64,000 nt of DNA, from assembly GCF_008831285.2 (NCBI RefSeq), contig NC_045147.1, forward strand, positions 11,287,427 through 11,351,426, in the 5' to 3' direction. Source of the DNA: Nymphaea colorata (lineage: Eukaryota; Streptophyta; Magnoliopsida; Nymphaeales; Nymphaeaceae). Position 1 is the first letter of the stretch. Each line of letters opens with the position of its first letter. Below, in pieces: positions 26,101-36,700 of this stretch. The translations under genes were made by a program, and so were the position numbers. The notes under the pieces were generated by a model. That model saw nothing but the letters and a program-made list of their open reading frames with translations. It searched no databases and was not told the origin of the DNA.

Positions 26101-26886
26101 CATAGGGAGGCAGACTAGTGAAGCATACTACAAAGAGATACTTGGGCCAGGCTAGCTTAGCATGGTAACCTTTCCTTTTCCATGGGCATGCTACAGGCAG
26201 TTCATAACCTAATTCCCAAGGCTTTTCTGCGCTGATTTTTTAGTATTAGCATGTTTATACTTCCACGAACCTGGTAAGCATGTTGACCTTTTGATATAGC
26301 AGAGGTTGGACCAGGACTTGCTAGCAATCTGGCTCTTGTTTGATGGAATTTACTTCTTATTCCTAATTCTTGACCTGTTGTTAATCTGTTGAACTTTTTT
26401 AGGGACCTTCAAGATCTGAACAAACTAGTAGTTTGATTTTATGTAATTGTGCACATATTTAATTTGATTTTATGAACTTACTTAGTTTGGCCAGACGTTG
26501 CATCAACAAAATTTTCAATCTCTTTTCACAGCAGAACAAATTACTTGGCAAATTATTGACCCTTTTAATATTGGTGAATTTGGCAGATTGTGGTAGGAAG
26601 TTTTATGCCAAACCATCAGGAGCCGCAGATTAAGAAGTCAAAATTTGATGCACCAGATGCTCTGCCACAGATGTTCAGTTCAACTGCGGCAACAGCTGCA
26701 ATTCCTATTTCGTGTTCAGGGATGGACGGGAGTTATGAGGAGAAGAACCAACCAGTTTCTTCCAATCATCAGCATAAACCTGTGGCTTCTTACCAAAATG
26801 ATGGATGGACTCCCACGAACCCAGTACCTGAATCAAGAGATTCAATTAATGACTCATTACCAAAGGATAGCCAGTTAAGCCATTAA
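20126..26886 (+). CDS. AHL protein (two AT-hooks + PPC/DUF296), 5 exons, 337 aa
   Basis: AT-hook motif nuclear-localized proteins bind AT-rich DNA through the AT-hooks and form trimers through the PPC domain; they regulate chromatin and transcription in growth and development. Exons: 20126-20477, 23221-23288, 24428-24559, 25683-25844 and 26587-26886, totalling 1,014 nt in frame. AT-hook 1 is RGRPRRYD near residues 69-76 and AT-hook 2 is RGRPPGSGNK near 102-111, so this is a two-hook (type II) member. PPC runs from GGFTPHVITIAAGED (about 129) to PVQIVVGSF, with the core GRFEILSLSGSF and the GGLSVSLASPDGRVVGGGVAGLL block. The N-terminus is Gly/Ala-rich and the C-terminal ~90 residues are low-complexity Q/S/P/N. 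Intron 1 (2.7 kb) has a CT microsatellite and an AAACCCTAG telobox-like motif. Subfamily number not assigned. Confidence 0.93.
20748..20773. repeat. CT microsatellite in AHL intron 1
   Basis: Perfect (CT)n tract of about 26 bp within the first intron of the AHL gene. Confidence 0.9.
23940..24155. repeat. Tandem duplication, period about 101 bp, in AHL intron 2
   Basis: The segment starting TTTTGGGGTTAGGGTAAAAT at 23941 recurs about 101 bp later, with the same run ATGGAAAGCTGAATATGGAAC..GACCCATACCAAGAAAGTTAGAAAAAA. A third partial start (GAGTTTTGGGGTTATAGGG) follows at about 24132. The copies differ by only a few bases. Confidence 0.88.
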
Positions 26887-27722
26887 TCAGTCTGGGGGGT
26901 TTGGACTAAATACGATTCCTTTAAAGATGAATATGGCTGGTTTATAGCAGTTGTAAAACTCTTGTGCTGTGGCATCTGGGTGATGAATGATGTCATTTGG
27001 CTCTCAGGAATTTGTGAGGTTTGACTGTTTCAAAGTGAATGCAGGATTGATGCCATGGCTTTTCAGGTATTTGTCTCACTGGACTAATTAGGATATCTTA
27101 GGATCATAGTCATAATGTATCTCTCGCTGACATCAGACATATAACTTACGACTAGTCTGGTACGTGTTGTATTCATACTGAGTATCTGTTTTTCGTTTGT
27201 TGTGGCTTGATTTTGTTGTAAACTCCAATTTCGCATGGTAAGGATCATCTTTCATGTGCCTTGGTCATGTATTGAGCTTTGGTGAGCAGCTGGTGTTTTA
27301 GGCAATTCTTTTATGCTTGGTGCCTATTTTCATGTTTGTGCTCTAATCAAGTTCCTTTTCAAGCAATGCTAAGTTGTGCAAGTAATTGTAACTGCACTGT
27401 TTTCTTCTTTGATAGCTGAAGAGATTGTCCAAAAATGGTCACTCAACTTTATGCATATCTTTCTCCTCTCACCCAATGATGTTGAGAGACTTTTGCTGGA
27501 TATATCTACTGTCATCTTTAAACATTCATTAATGTGTTTCATTGTGGCCTATGCGGGTGTATCTCTTGAATTTGCTTTGGCAGAGAGGAACTTTGATCTC
27601 TATCAGTGCCCTTTTGATGCAGCATCAAACCATCCATATAGGTTCCATCATGTTACCAAATGAGGTGTTTGCAAATGGGAGAAAGAAGCTACAGATGGAA
27701 CATGTTAGTTTTTTTGTGTATA

Positions 27723-27757
<35 letters not shown>

Positions 27758-27902
27758 CCACACCAAACTCTATAATTTGCTATTGAATTGCATACAGAAG
27801 TTCAACTGCAGTATTTTCCCATTTCTGTGGGAAGTGTCTCAGTGACAAACTCCAAACTTTCAGGCATGGCATTTGAAATTATGTAGATGGCTGCTTCCAG
27901 AG
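26887..27902. other. AHL 3' UTR and intergenic DNA
   Basis: Begins with the AHL 3' UTR. Contains a compound (GT)n-(GA)n microsatellite at 27723-27757. No other gene recognised. Confidence 0.5.
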
Positions 27903-28497
27903 TTAGAGGGTGTACATGATAATTAAGACAGGTCTTTGCTCGTAAGTATTCAGAATCTGGAAAATTTCCTGTAATGGGCAGTCAGGCAATCTTTTCTTCC
28001 TTTGTTTGTGAACTTTGCGCATAAATTCTTCGACTGTTCTATTGAATTCTTCAATTCCTTTCTCCTCTTCACTGCACCTATATTCCACAAATTGGTTTTG
28101 TGAGCATTCTGTCACCTTCTTTTGTATGTTCATTGTCACGCAATCTTCCTTGTCGCCAACCTTCTTCTGTAGCTTCCCTTGTCTTTGCATTCGACTCCCA
28201 TAATTCTGCTTGGTTGCCTCCAGTTTCTACCTCTCCACATCCATGTTTTCCTGCATGATCGGATAATCCGGTATGTGACTGTCAGCCTCAGCATACTTTG
28301 ACCATTTGAATGTATGTAAACAAAACACAAGCGACAATGGAGATGCTTATGCAAAATCTGAGGCGTGGACTGTGCGCAAAGATGGGTTTTTTTGGAGAAC
28401 AGTGATGATCATGGTTTGCTTGGAAAATAGAAATGGGAAGACCCAGAATGCCGAGAATTGTGAGCAGACGAAGCGGAGAGGACTCTGATCCTTTCAT
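27903..28497 (-). pseudogene. Broken DUF761-like gene
   Basis: Reading leftward from an ATG at 28497, the first frame encodes a hydrophobic N-terminal region with a probable TM segment (FCISISIVACVLFTYI) and stops near 28288. A second frame (about 28190 to 27903) ends in a DUF761-type helix, IEEFNRTVEEFMRKVHKQ. A GT at 28296 and a good AG at 28251 could join them, but the intron would be only 46 nt, shorter than plant introns usually are, and an in-frame TAG would still follow in the joined frame. It therefore looks like a decayed copy, with a stop plus a frameshift or micro-intron. The intact DUF761 gene at 31028-31516 on the same strand has the same plan (TM region, charged middle, C-terminal DUF761), suggesting a tandem pair. 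A real gene with unusual splicing is not excluded. Confidence 0.45.
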
Positions 28498-28926
28498 TTT
28501 CTACTCTCTGCAACTTGAGCGAGAGGAATGGAGTATTGGAATGATGGCAGGGTTACCTTCCGGCCTCCTAAGTTTACATTATTTTGTACCACTGTCTCTT
28601 TCATTTCCTATTAATAGTGCTCATGGCATTGCAACTTCGAGCAATGTTGACGCGCGCTGAAGGCGTGCTAGATAGATATTGGAGAGAAAGTTCAAGGCTA
28701 TGCACTCCGTTAGTTTATGCTCGCTTCTTGGAAACTTCTAATATGTATGAGACGAAGCTCCACTAATGGTGATGTTCCCAATGATTTCTGGTATGCATGC
28801 TGAAGCCTTTTGGAAATTGACAAGGTCTCGGATAGATTGTCCGCCGAAGCCCCTCTACCTTTTCTCCTGTTTTCGGGGTTTAGGACTGCTTCAAAATTTA
28901 GGTAAAGAGTGAGATGCTTGTCAACT

Positions 28927-29044
28927 AGAGTGCTATTGTTTGTAATTCAAAAATAATGCTCATAGAAATTTGACAACCAAACTTGTAGAGTGCTATTGTT
29001 TGTAATCCGAAAATAATGCTCATAGAAATTTGACAACCAAACTT
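28927..29044. repeat. Tandem duplication of a 60-bp unit
   Basis: Two consecutive copies of a unit starting AGAGTGCTATTGTTTGTAAT, at 28927 and 28987, differing at only a few bases (for example ATTCAA versus ATCCGA). Period exactly 60 bp. Confidence 0.92.
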
Positions 29045-29456
29045 TCATGGCATATCAATCCAACCAACTAGGGTATGCTCCTTGCCTCTTGGGGCATTAT
29101 GCTGGTAGGAAGTCACGTGGGTGATTATGATGGCCTTCATGTAAATAATTCTAATCATGTGCGCCTTATGGACAGGAAACAAAGTGGGAAATTAAACATT
29201 TTTTTTCTACGAAAAAAGCCATCGTTTGTTTTGACGGTAAAAGAGATATCATTGTCCTAAGGTATTAAATTGCAAGGCTTCGCAGTGGTGCCATCACCTG
29301 GCAATAAGTTTTATTTGAGTTCATTTAAGGTAGATTCTCTTTCATTATGTGTACTAAATCAATTTTTTTCAATAGTTCATAAAGTATCATTTATATATAA
29401 TTCTTTTTAAAAAAGGAGAATTATAAGTTGAACTTTGTTTTCCAAAACTAACTTTT

Positions 29457-29571
29457 GACATAATGAACCATCTATCAGGTTGATTATACCAATTGTAAAT
29501 CAATTCAAATAATCTTTATACACATTGATTTGCAATTGGTATAATCAACCTGATAGATAGTTCATTATGTC
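29457..29571. repeat. Long inverted repeat (47-bp arms, 21-nt loop)
   Basis: The left arm, 29457-29503, starts GACATAATGAACCATCTATC. It pairs with the right arm, 29525-29571, ending CTATCAGATAG-like in reverse sense, at about 45 of 47 positions. The loop is 29504-29524. Transcribed in either direction it would give a nearly perfect 47-bp stem. A partial third copy of the right-arm end (CAACCTGATGGATAG) follows at once. Confidence 0.9.
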
Positions 29572-29760
29572 AACCTGATGGATAGAAAAGTGTATCGTGC
29601 TAGAGAAAAAATTAATATGGTAGGCATACAAAGTGAAAATCACCATCCACTTTCATTATTTATATAAATTAATCTTTGTCAACATAAAGTTTGTAATACC
29701 CCAAAAGTTTAGTTTTATATTAAACATTGTAATAAATCTTTAAAGACTTACAAATGGAAC

Positions 29761-29965
29761 AGCTAAAATGAGTGAATGATATTAAAGCACGGTCCAACAC
29801 TCAAACTTGAGTTTCTACATACATAAATATTTTGTACCTTAAGGGAAGTAGATTGTAACACTCCAGCTAAAATGAATGATATTAAACTACGGTTCAACAC
29901 TCAAACTTGAGTTTCTACATACACAAACATGTATACCTTAAGGAAAGTGAATTGTAACACTCCAA
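29761..29965. repeat. Tandem repeat, about 104-bp unit, two copies
   Basis: A unit beginning AGCTAAAATGA is found at 29761 and 29865. The shared inner blocks are CAACACTCAAACTTGAGTTT and GATTGTAACACTCC. Flanking sequence on either side (about 29694 and 29955, both with AAGTTTAGT) suggests a further degenerate copy. Confidence 0.85.
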
Positions 29966-31027
29966 GAAGTTTAGTCTCGTGCTAAAGATTGAAAAAACCG
30001 TTATGAAGTTTCAATTTTATTTCACTGTTTGTCATTAAATATGATATAAAGAATGTGATAAGAATGACATTATGTGAGAAGGTCCTACTGTTAATATTTT
30101 GTTATGATAATTACGTGCATGCCAATTCGTGAAGTCTATACTTTTGCCCACAGAATTGGCCGGAATCGGTTTGAATCAGCCCCTTTTCAATTCGTTGCAG
30201 ATTTATTTAAAATTTTCACCTTATTTTTGAATTTACATTTTTTCCAATTTTTTGTTGTTTTTACTCGATTTTTGAATTAAGAACATTTTTCCAATTAATC
30301 CGCTTCACAAGCTATTCCTATTTCAATCTGATCCACCGGCTCTCAAATTATTAGGCTTTTCGATTCAATTAAAAGACCAATTATAATATTACTTTTATCA
30401 TGTTAACAATTATTACTCTACGGTACTCGTTAAAATGAACACAGTCTTTAACGAAGAAAAAAGTACGCATGGACGTGAAGAAAGACTTCGAAATGAAAAA
30501 ATAAATAAATAGAGGAAACGAACATATTGTTCTCGGTTTGTACGTACCGCTGCCCCATTTGCCTGAAGGAAATTGGTGGCAACGTGGGATTTAACTTAAT
30601 CGTTCATTAACTTGTTTCTGCTTGTTCTCATAGCCGATATCGATTTCCTCGGAATTCAATATTTCATGACGCCAGTTCTTGTTACTGTACTGCAACGCAA
30701 CACAAATTTCTCCATTTTTCTCAGGTTAAAGGAGAAGAAGCGTAACGGAAAATTGTTGTTTCTTGGTTGGAAGAAAGTTGAAAATTTCTCGACGGCATCA
30801 TCCTCAAACCCATTTAGAACTAACAGAATTCTGGTATATTTGAAGCGCCATTCTTTCTCATGAATTCAAATAATCTAGATGTTGGTTTCAGTTCGGGTGA
30901 GCGATCAAATGGACATAAATTTCTTGAGTGGCAAATGGAAAGAGGTTCTTTTACATGGTTGGTTGACTAAAACACTCTCATCAGTCATCTCTGTTGAAAG
31001 TCGGAAAAGCTAGAAGACGCATTCGAC

Positions 31028-31516
31028 TTAACATCGCTCCTCCCTCTCCCTTTCTCTCTTGATCTTCGCTATGAAGTCTTCAATCTTCTTATTGAATTCA
31101 TCATCAGATTCTTCTTCTTCGTCCTCTTCTTCTTCCTCTTCTAATGCTACTGCTGCATCTTCCACTGGCGCAACTTCACAGTCCATTGAGCTGGATCTGC
31201 AACTATAGGCATTTTGTGTAGGGATCGTTAAGTCAGAGTTGGTGCCCACGATCAAAAGGAGAAAGACGATCATGTTGCACATGCAGAACATCAAGAGAGG
31301 ACTGGAGGCAGCAAGTCCAATCATCTCAAATGCAGACCGGAGAGCGCTCTTTAGCGGTGCCACCTGAAGCAGGCAGCCTAAGACGGAAACAGTAGCAACC
31401 ACCGAAGGAACCACCATTCTGGGGATGCTCGGAACCTCTTTCGTCGTTCCCTTCCGGTGGATGGATGGAGGTGCCATCTTTACTTGGGTGTATGTCGTTT
31501 CACACGCCATGCCCAT
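31028..31516 (-). CDS. DUF761 plant protein with N-terminal membrane region, single exon, 162 aa
   Basis: Plant-specific protein of unknown biochemical function. The start is ATG at 31516 (MGMACETTY); a second ATG two codons later is possible. A hydrophobic region covers about residues 34-95 and probably forms two membrane segments (VVPSVVATVSVLGCLL and LLMFCMCNMIVFLLLIVG). The plan resembles DUF4408/DUF761 proteins. An uninterrupted acidic tract (about 127-138, all E/D) precedes the C-terminal DUF761 helix, DDEFNKKIEDFIAKIKRERE, which ends almost at the C-terminus. DUF761 genes are commonly intronless or have one intron, and the frame is open throughout. A similar but broken copy lies about 2.5 kb to the left on the same strand. 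Localization and function cannot be stated. Confidence 0.75.
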   Translation of the reverse strand: MGMACETTYTQVKMAPPSIHRKGTTKEVPSIPRMVVPSVVATVSVLGCLLQVAPLKSALRSAFEMIGLAASSPLLMFCMCNMIVFLLLIVGTNSDLTIPTQNAYSCRSSSMDCEVAPVEDAAVALEEEEEEDEEEESDDEFNKKIEDFIAKIKREREREERC

Positions 31517-32183
31517 TCGCTGGATCCTCTCTTCGTCCCCGAGTTTGCTTCGGCCAGATTCTGGGATGCGTGGACTTGGGGATTGGGATTCCCCAATTTA
31601 AAGCTCCCTCCTCCCCCAATAAGGGGAGATCAGTGAGAGTGTTGTGCAGAGGAAGACTCCAAGTCATGAGGTCCCCGGATTTCCTTGCGACGGAAGACAG
31701 AGGTGGCTCGGTGGCTTGTGCTCTCATTCTCCGTTTTGTTTTGGACTGTGTAAAAGCTTTTCCAGCACGCTTGTTTGTCTGGAATCTGGTCGGGCCTTCA
31801 TTACCAAAAGAGACGCCCATGCCCAAGACAAAGCCACAGTGTTGCAGTGTTTGTATCCGACCAAGTATCCACAGTCTGTGCCCCAAAAATCAGATGCGTC
31901 AAATTTCCCGTACGCTCCTGTTAGGTGACTTCGTTTGTCGTGCTTTACAGGGCCCAGGCAAACTGTGATTTCCTTGTTTCTTTTTTCAATTGAATTGAAT
32001 GCTGCTCTTCTTCTTGGTTTGCCGGAGAAGACAGCGTGTTTCGAGCGTATTGCTTGGAAAGCTTGAAGAAAGTGACAAAGGGTGGCCTTTGGCGAGTAGT
32101 CCACCCACTTGTGAGATTGTGTTGATTGAAGGTTGGGTTATTGTTGCTTTCCTCTCGCTGATCCCTTCTTTCATGTCCTTGTG

Positions 32184-32305
32184 AATGTCATTATTTTATC
32201 ATTTATAGTCTGAGAAGAATAACGCCCATAAAAATCAAACATGTCTTTCAATGTCACTATTTTATCATTTATAATAGAGAAGAACAACACCCATAAAAAT
32301 CAAAC
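32184..32305. repeat. Tandem duplication, about 66-bp period
   Basis: AATGTCA(T/C)TATTTTATCATTT followed by GAGAAGAA(T/C)AAC and CCCATAAAAATCAAAC occurs twice, starting at 32184 and 32250, with several substitutions between copies. Confidence 0.85.
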
Positions 32306-32338
32306 TAATACCTACTGTCCGCCCAACCAATGATGCTA

Positions 32339-32414
32339 CACCCCTTGAAGGAGAACCTTCCTACACAGATGGAACTCACCCCTTGAAGGAGAACCTTCCT
32401 ACACAGATGGAACT
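32339..32414. repeat. Tandem duplication, 38-bp period
   Basis: The unit CCCCTTGAAGGAGAACCTTC followed by CTACACAGATGGAACTCA starts at 32341 and again at 32379. The two copies appear identical. Confidence 0.92.
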
Positions 32415-33486
32415 CTGTCGCCTGTGTGTAGCAACTGAAAAGAGCTCCTACCTTTCTGAGGTGACGAACCTTGAGAAAGGTGGATGCTTCAAGCTTTATC
32501 CATGCTTTACACCATGAAAGTTTTCATGTGGACAGCTTTCTGACCTTTCTTGTCTTATATAAAAGCCATTGCATCTTTTTTTTTTAATGGTAAATGGTTT
32601 TTCTGACTACACCCTTTCATATGTTTGCGATTGTGTATTTATTAAAGTGCAACAAGTCTCGCACCAATTTTTTTTTAAGCTTTAGTGCAAGTGGACCAAT
32701 TGATTTGTTTCACCACTTGCGAAAGCACGTAACACAAATTATAATATGGTAAATAAGCTGTAACAATACAATTAGTCACTTAAGCAAAAGGCCTGGAACT
32801 AGTATTTTTTATTGATTTTGTCATTTAAGAACTGAAACCGAAGAACATGGTGTTCTTCGTAATATGCACCATAAACCACACAGAGTCAGATGGTGTTTCT
32901 TGTAACATGCACCATAAACTAACCATGCGCTCTCCAATAACGGTGTCAAAAATTTAATGATATTTTGCTTTGAAGACCTTTTAAGTAATAATTGGTTCGA
33001 AAAGAGATAAACACCAAATTTCGAATTTCCAACTCTCTACCCAAATAATTAAAAAGTAAAATAATTCTCACATTTTAAACAGCATTAACTTGATTAATCA
33101 CCTCGATCGAGATTTAAACATTCAAAGTATTAAAACAACCGCACAAGTCTAAATACTCAATCAAACAAGCACATTTTAAAACTATATAACACACACACTT
33201 GTAAAGCTACTTTTCAAGATTCTTCATCCCAATGCTCCCTGAACCTTGTGCACAGGTGCCTGCTTAATGATGTTTTATGTTAACAAGGTTCTAGGAATGA
33301 CCTAATCTACACCTATATTTGAGAGAGTTTAATTAGATATCTAATACAGATAGACTTTAAAGGCACCCAGTCCTGTGTGCTTTTATTTTTAAAATTGAAA
33401 ATTAATTTCAAAAAATTAATTTGAAACAACAGTCGAGGATTAAGAATTTGCCCATTTCAGATATTGGACAAAGAGAAGTTTACGCT

Positions 33487-33489
<3 letters not shown>

Positions 33490-33521
<32 letters not shown>
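33490..33521. repeat. CT microsatellite
   Basis: Perfect (CT)n run of about 32 bp downstream of the CLPR2 stop codon. Confidence 0.9.
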
Positions 33522-33522
<1 letters not shown>

Positions 33523-33770
33523 ACTGTTAGGGTTATAATCTCAACTATGGTGAAGAGGTTCAACAAATAAATGCAACCGGCAATTTCCAATTCTGTTAGC
33601 AACTTCCTTCTAGTGGCCTAAGCAAAACTGGAATTCACCATTTTAACAATGGATCAGGAACCACAAGCGTAGAAGTAGTTAATAATTCTTTCTCTCGCTC
33701 TGAAAGAGAATGCATGTTGGGAAAATTTTTCATCTCCAATCTTTACAAATGTAAATCCTGTGAGAAACCT

Positions 33771-36700
33771 TTAACCAAGACCGCCTGCTGGTTCCCTGCG
33801 GGGAGGATCGGCCTTTGCACGAGACGGCCTGATTATGCGGTCAATTAGCCCATACTCCAGAGCCTCCTGGGCATTGAAGCGCTTCATCCGACTAAGATCC
33901 TTATGTACCTGTACCATCCCAATGCAATTGAAAAAAAAATAGAAACCGTGTCCACATATCAACGCCTATACAAAACAGTTAATCTGCAAATAAAACATAT
34001 CAATAACTGACAAATTCTAAATAACTAGTGCAGGACGGTAGGAGCTAGTTATGGGAGATTGAACGTCAAGGATATAGAATCTCAGAAAAACTTGTACTCA
34101 ACATGTAGTGGTTTTCGCATTTCATATGACAGGGTGGGCGGTTTAAGGAGACTGAACTTGACAAGGACACCAAACAGAATCTTGGAACACTTATTATAAA
34201 CTTGTTTATGGGTTGTACCTTCAGAAAACTTCTAGGAATCGTGGATCTCTGAACCATGGCAAACCATTATAATAAGAGCACCATGAGAACCACAAGATTA
34301 CATTTAATGGTAAAGAAGCCTGCATACAATGAATCATTCACATCTCAAGAAGCTGACAGCATCCAGTGGGCACCAGGCCAGGTACCCGACGGGTACCGGG
34401 TACGACTTGGCCCCTGGCCTGGGCCTTAAAATTGCGCACTGGTCCATCCCAATAACTTATTTTCAATATTATTTTATTTAATTATATATATATTTCACTA
34501 CAAATAATTATATTACATATTAAATTGTATTAAAAATATATTTTTTATTCTAACCAGGCTGGGCCAGGATGGGCTCGGGCCCCCGTGCAGGCAATCAAGC
34601 TGGTACCAAGCTGCAATCACGGGCTGCAGACCAGCCCGAGCCCCACTTCTTATGGCCTGGCCCGGCCCAAGGCCCAGCACTCCAGCCAAACCAGTAACAC
34701 CATGAACTAGTACTGTGAAGTGTGAACAGTAACATTTCCAAAGAGGAGATAATTGTCACTCAAGAGCTATTAATTGCTAAACGATTGCAAGGGTGGATGC
34801 AGAAGCGCAAATCTAAATAAAAAAAAATGTAAAAGGGAGCATTCTTATCCAATTTAACTGCAACAAAATGTATAGAGACTAATGAAACAAATGCAAGAAA
34901 CTGATAAAAATTTATATCAGATGGTAATATTTACGATATAATATCCCTACGAAAGGGGGACCATACATCTAGTGAATTTAGTGGGTGACGCTAATAGAGA
35001 AAATGGAGAATCTATCTCCAATATAGTAATCTGAAAGAAAAAACAAATAAAGCGAAAAAAAGGACTGCAGCTTTATTGAAAAATACAAACGAAGAAAGAT
35101 ACCTTTTCTACAGGTTGTCCAGTCTTTGTAGCTAGTTCCTGGAATAGGTAGTCCCTAATTCTAATGAGCTCATTGGCTTCATTTTGAATATCATCAGCCT
35201 GTCAAGCAGATGCCAGGATAAAAAAATCACATGAATAACAGTTCCGAAACCTCATGAGTAATAACAGTTAATATGTAAACGAGAACAGACCTGGCCACGA
35301 GCAGACCCAGCAGGTGACTGCAGAGCAATTCTTGACAGAGGCATGGCAAGACGACTACCCTTTTGGTGGAACATGAACAGAATAATCAGCAAAAACAAGG
35401 CATTGTAAAAAATGGACTTGAAGTCTGCAACAAGAACTTGACCAATTCACAAACCTTCTCTCCAGCTGCAAGAAGAAACCCTGCCATATTATAAGCATAG
35501 CCAACACACCTTGTGCCAACAGCACTCTTTAAGCTCTGGATAGTATCATATATCGCCATGCTGGGGGTTAACTGTTAAAAGACCCCAGTAGGAGAGAGAA
35601 AGAGTGAGATAGCACTAATGAATATTTATGATATAAGCATATCCATAGCTATACAAACTAAAAGCAACCTGCTCTAGTTCAAGACTACATAAAACTCACA
35701 TCGCCACCAGGACCATTGATATATAAGTAAAGTTTCTCTGACGATTCCAAGCTATCTAGGTAAAGCATTGTCGCCAGTATTTGATTACTGAATTCCTCAT
35801 CAATATGTTGCCCAATAAAGATGACCCGCTCCCTATACTGCAAGTAAAAGAATTCCAGAACAGCTAAATTATCCTGTAACACGCAGTGCGAAGCATATGG
35901 TCTACAAGAGAGACAAATGTTACTTACAAGTGCATTCCACAAATCAACCCATTGCCATGAACCTTCACCAGGAGTTCTATATGGCACTCTAGGTGTCCCA
36001 ATTGGCATCATTTTAACACGTGCACGTGTTGCTTTCCTGCTTATACCACTGCACCAAATGTACAGTCAATCAGCCATTTTGGTTCCTTACCTAAAGCACC
36101 TACCATATTTGACAAGTAAAAGCACTAGTCCTGGTTAATGCATGTAAAGCCAACTGATCTGCAGAATTACTCGCACCAGAACCAGAGAAACAGGATAGCT
36201 TTTAACATAAATTTGTGCTGGTCCTATAGTTGTAAAATCCAGTGTCTGTTGTGGTAATCCCTTTAGAAGAATAAAGAGAGGACCAGCTCCAGCTACCAAT
36301 TAATTCTTGATATCTTTTGTTACATTTATGGCAAAGAAAAACAAATGTAGCTAAAGAGAACATGGACACAAAATGCCATTAGCCATATATATCTCATGCC
36401 ATCTGTTGGAAGCTTTACATGGCTAGCAATCACTTCCCCATTCCTCCAATCTGCGAAGAGTTTCTACACAACCACCCTCTTTTAGTATAAAATATAGAGT
36501 CCAAACATTCTAACCTCTACAAAATGCCGCTTTTCCTAGGGAAGAGGATTATCATCCACTCGACTATGAAGCCTATCTTTTCTCCCAATTCAGGCTGTAT
36601 TGGCCCCAAGTTAATAAAACAGAAAACATTCAATTATTTTATTTAAGAAGTTAAAAAATAACTCCTACATGTTTGATTCATTTACAAATATTGCCTTCCT

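Larger units (their letters stand above)
28498..31027. other. Intergenic AT-rich DNA between the two DUF761 loci
   Basis: Holds the tandem repeats at 28927 and 29761 and the inverted repeat at 29457. I see no gene in it. Confidence 0.55.
31517..33770. other. Intergenic DNA between DUF761 and CLPR2
   Basis: The first ~450 bp upstream of the DUF761 ATG is likely its promoter or 5' UTR. Two short tandem duplications (32184-32305 and 32339-32414) and a CT microsatellite (33490-33521) are present. No other gene recognised. Confidence 0.5.

Noticed and set aside
27376-27663. 95-aa frame downstream of AHL
   Set aside because: No family resemblance; it lies where AHL 3' UTR or intergenic DNA is expected.
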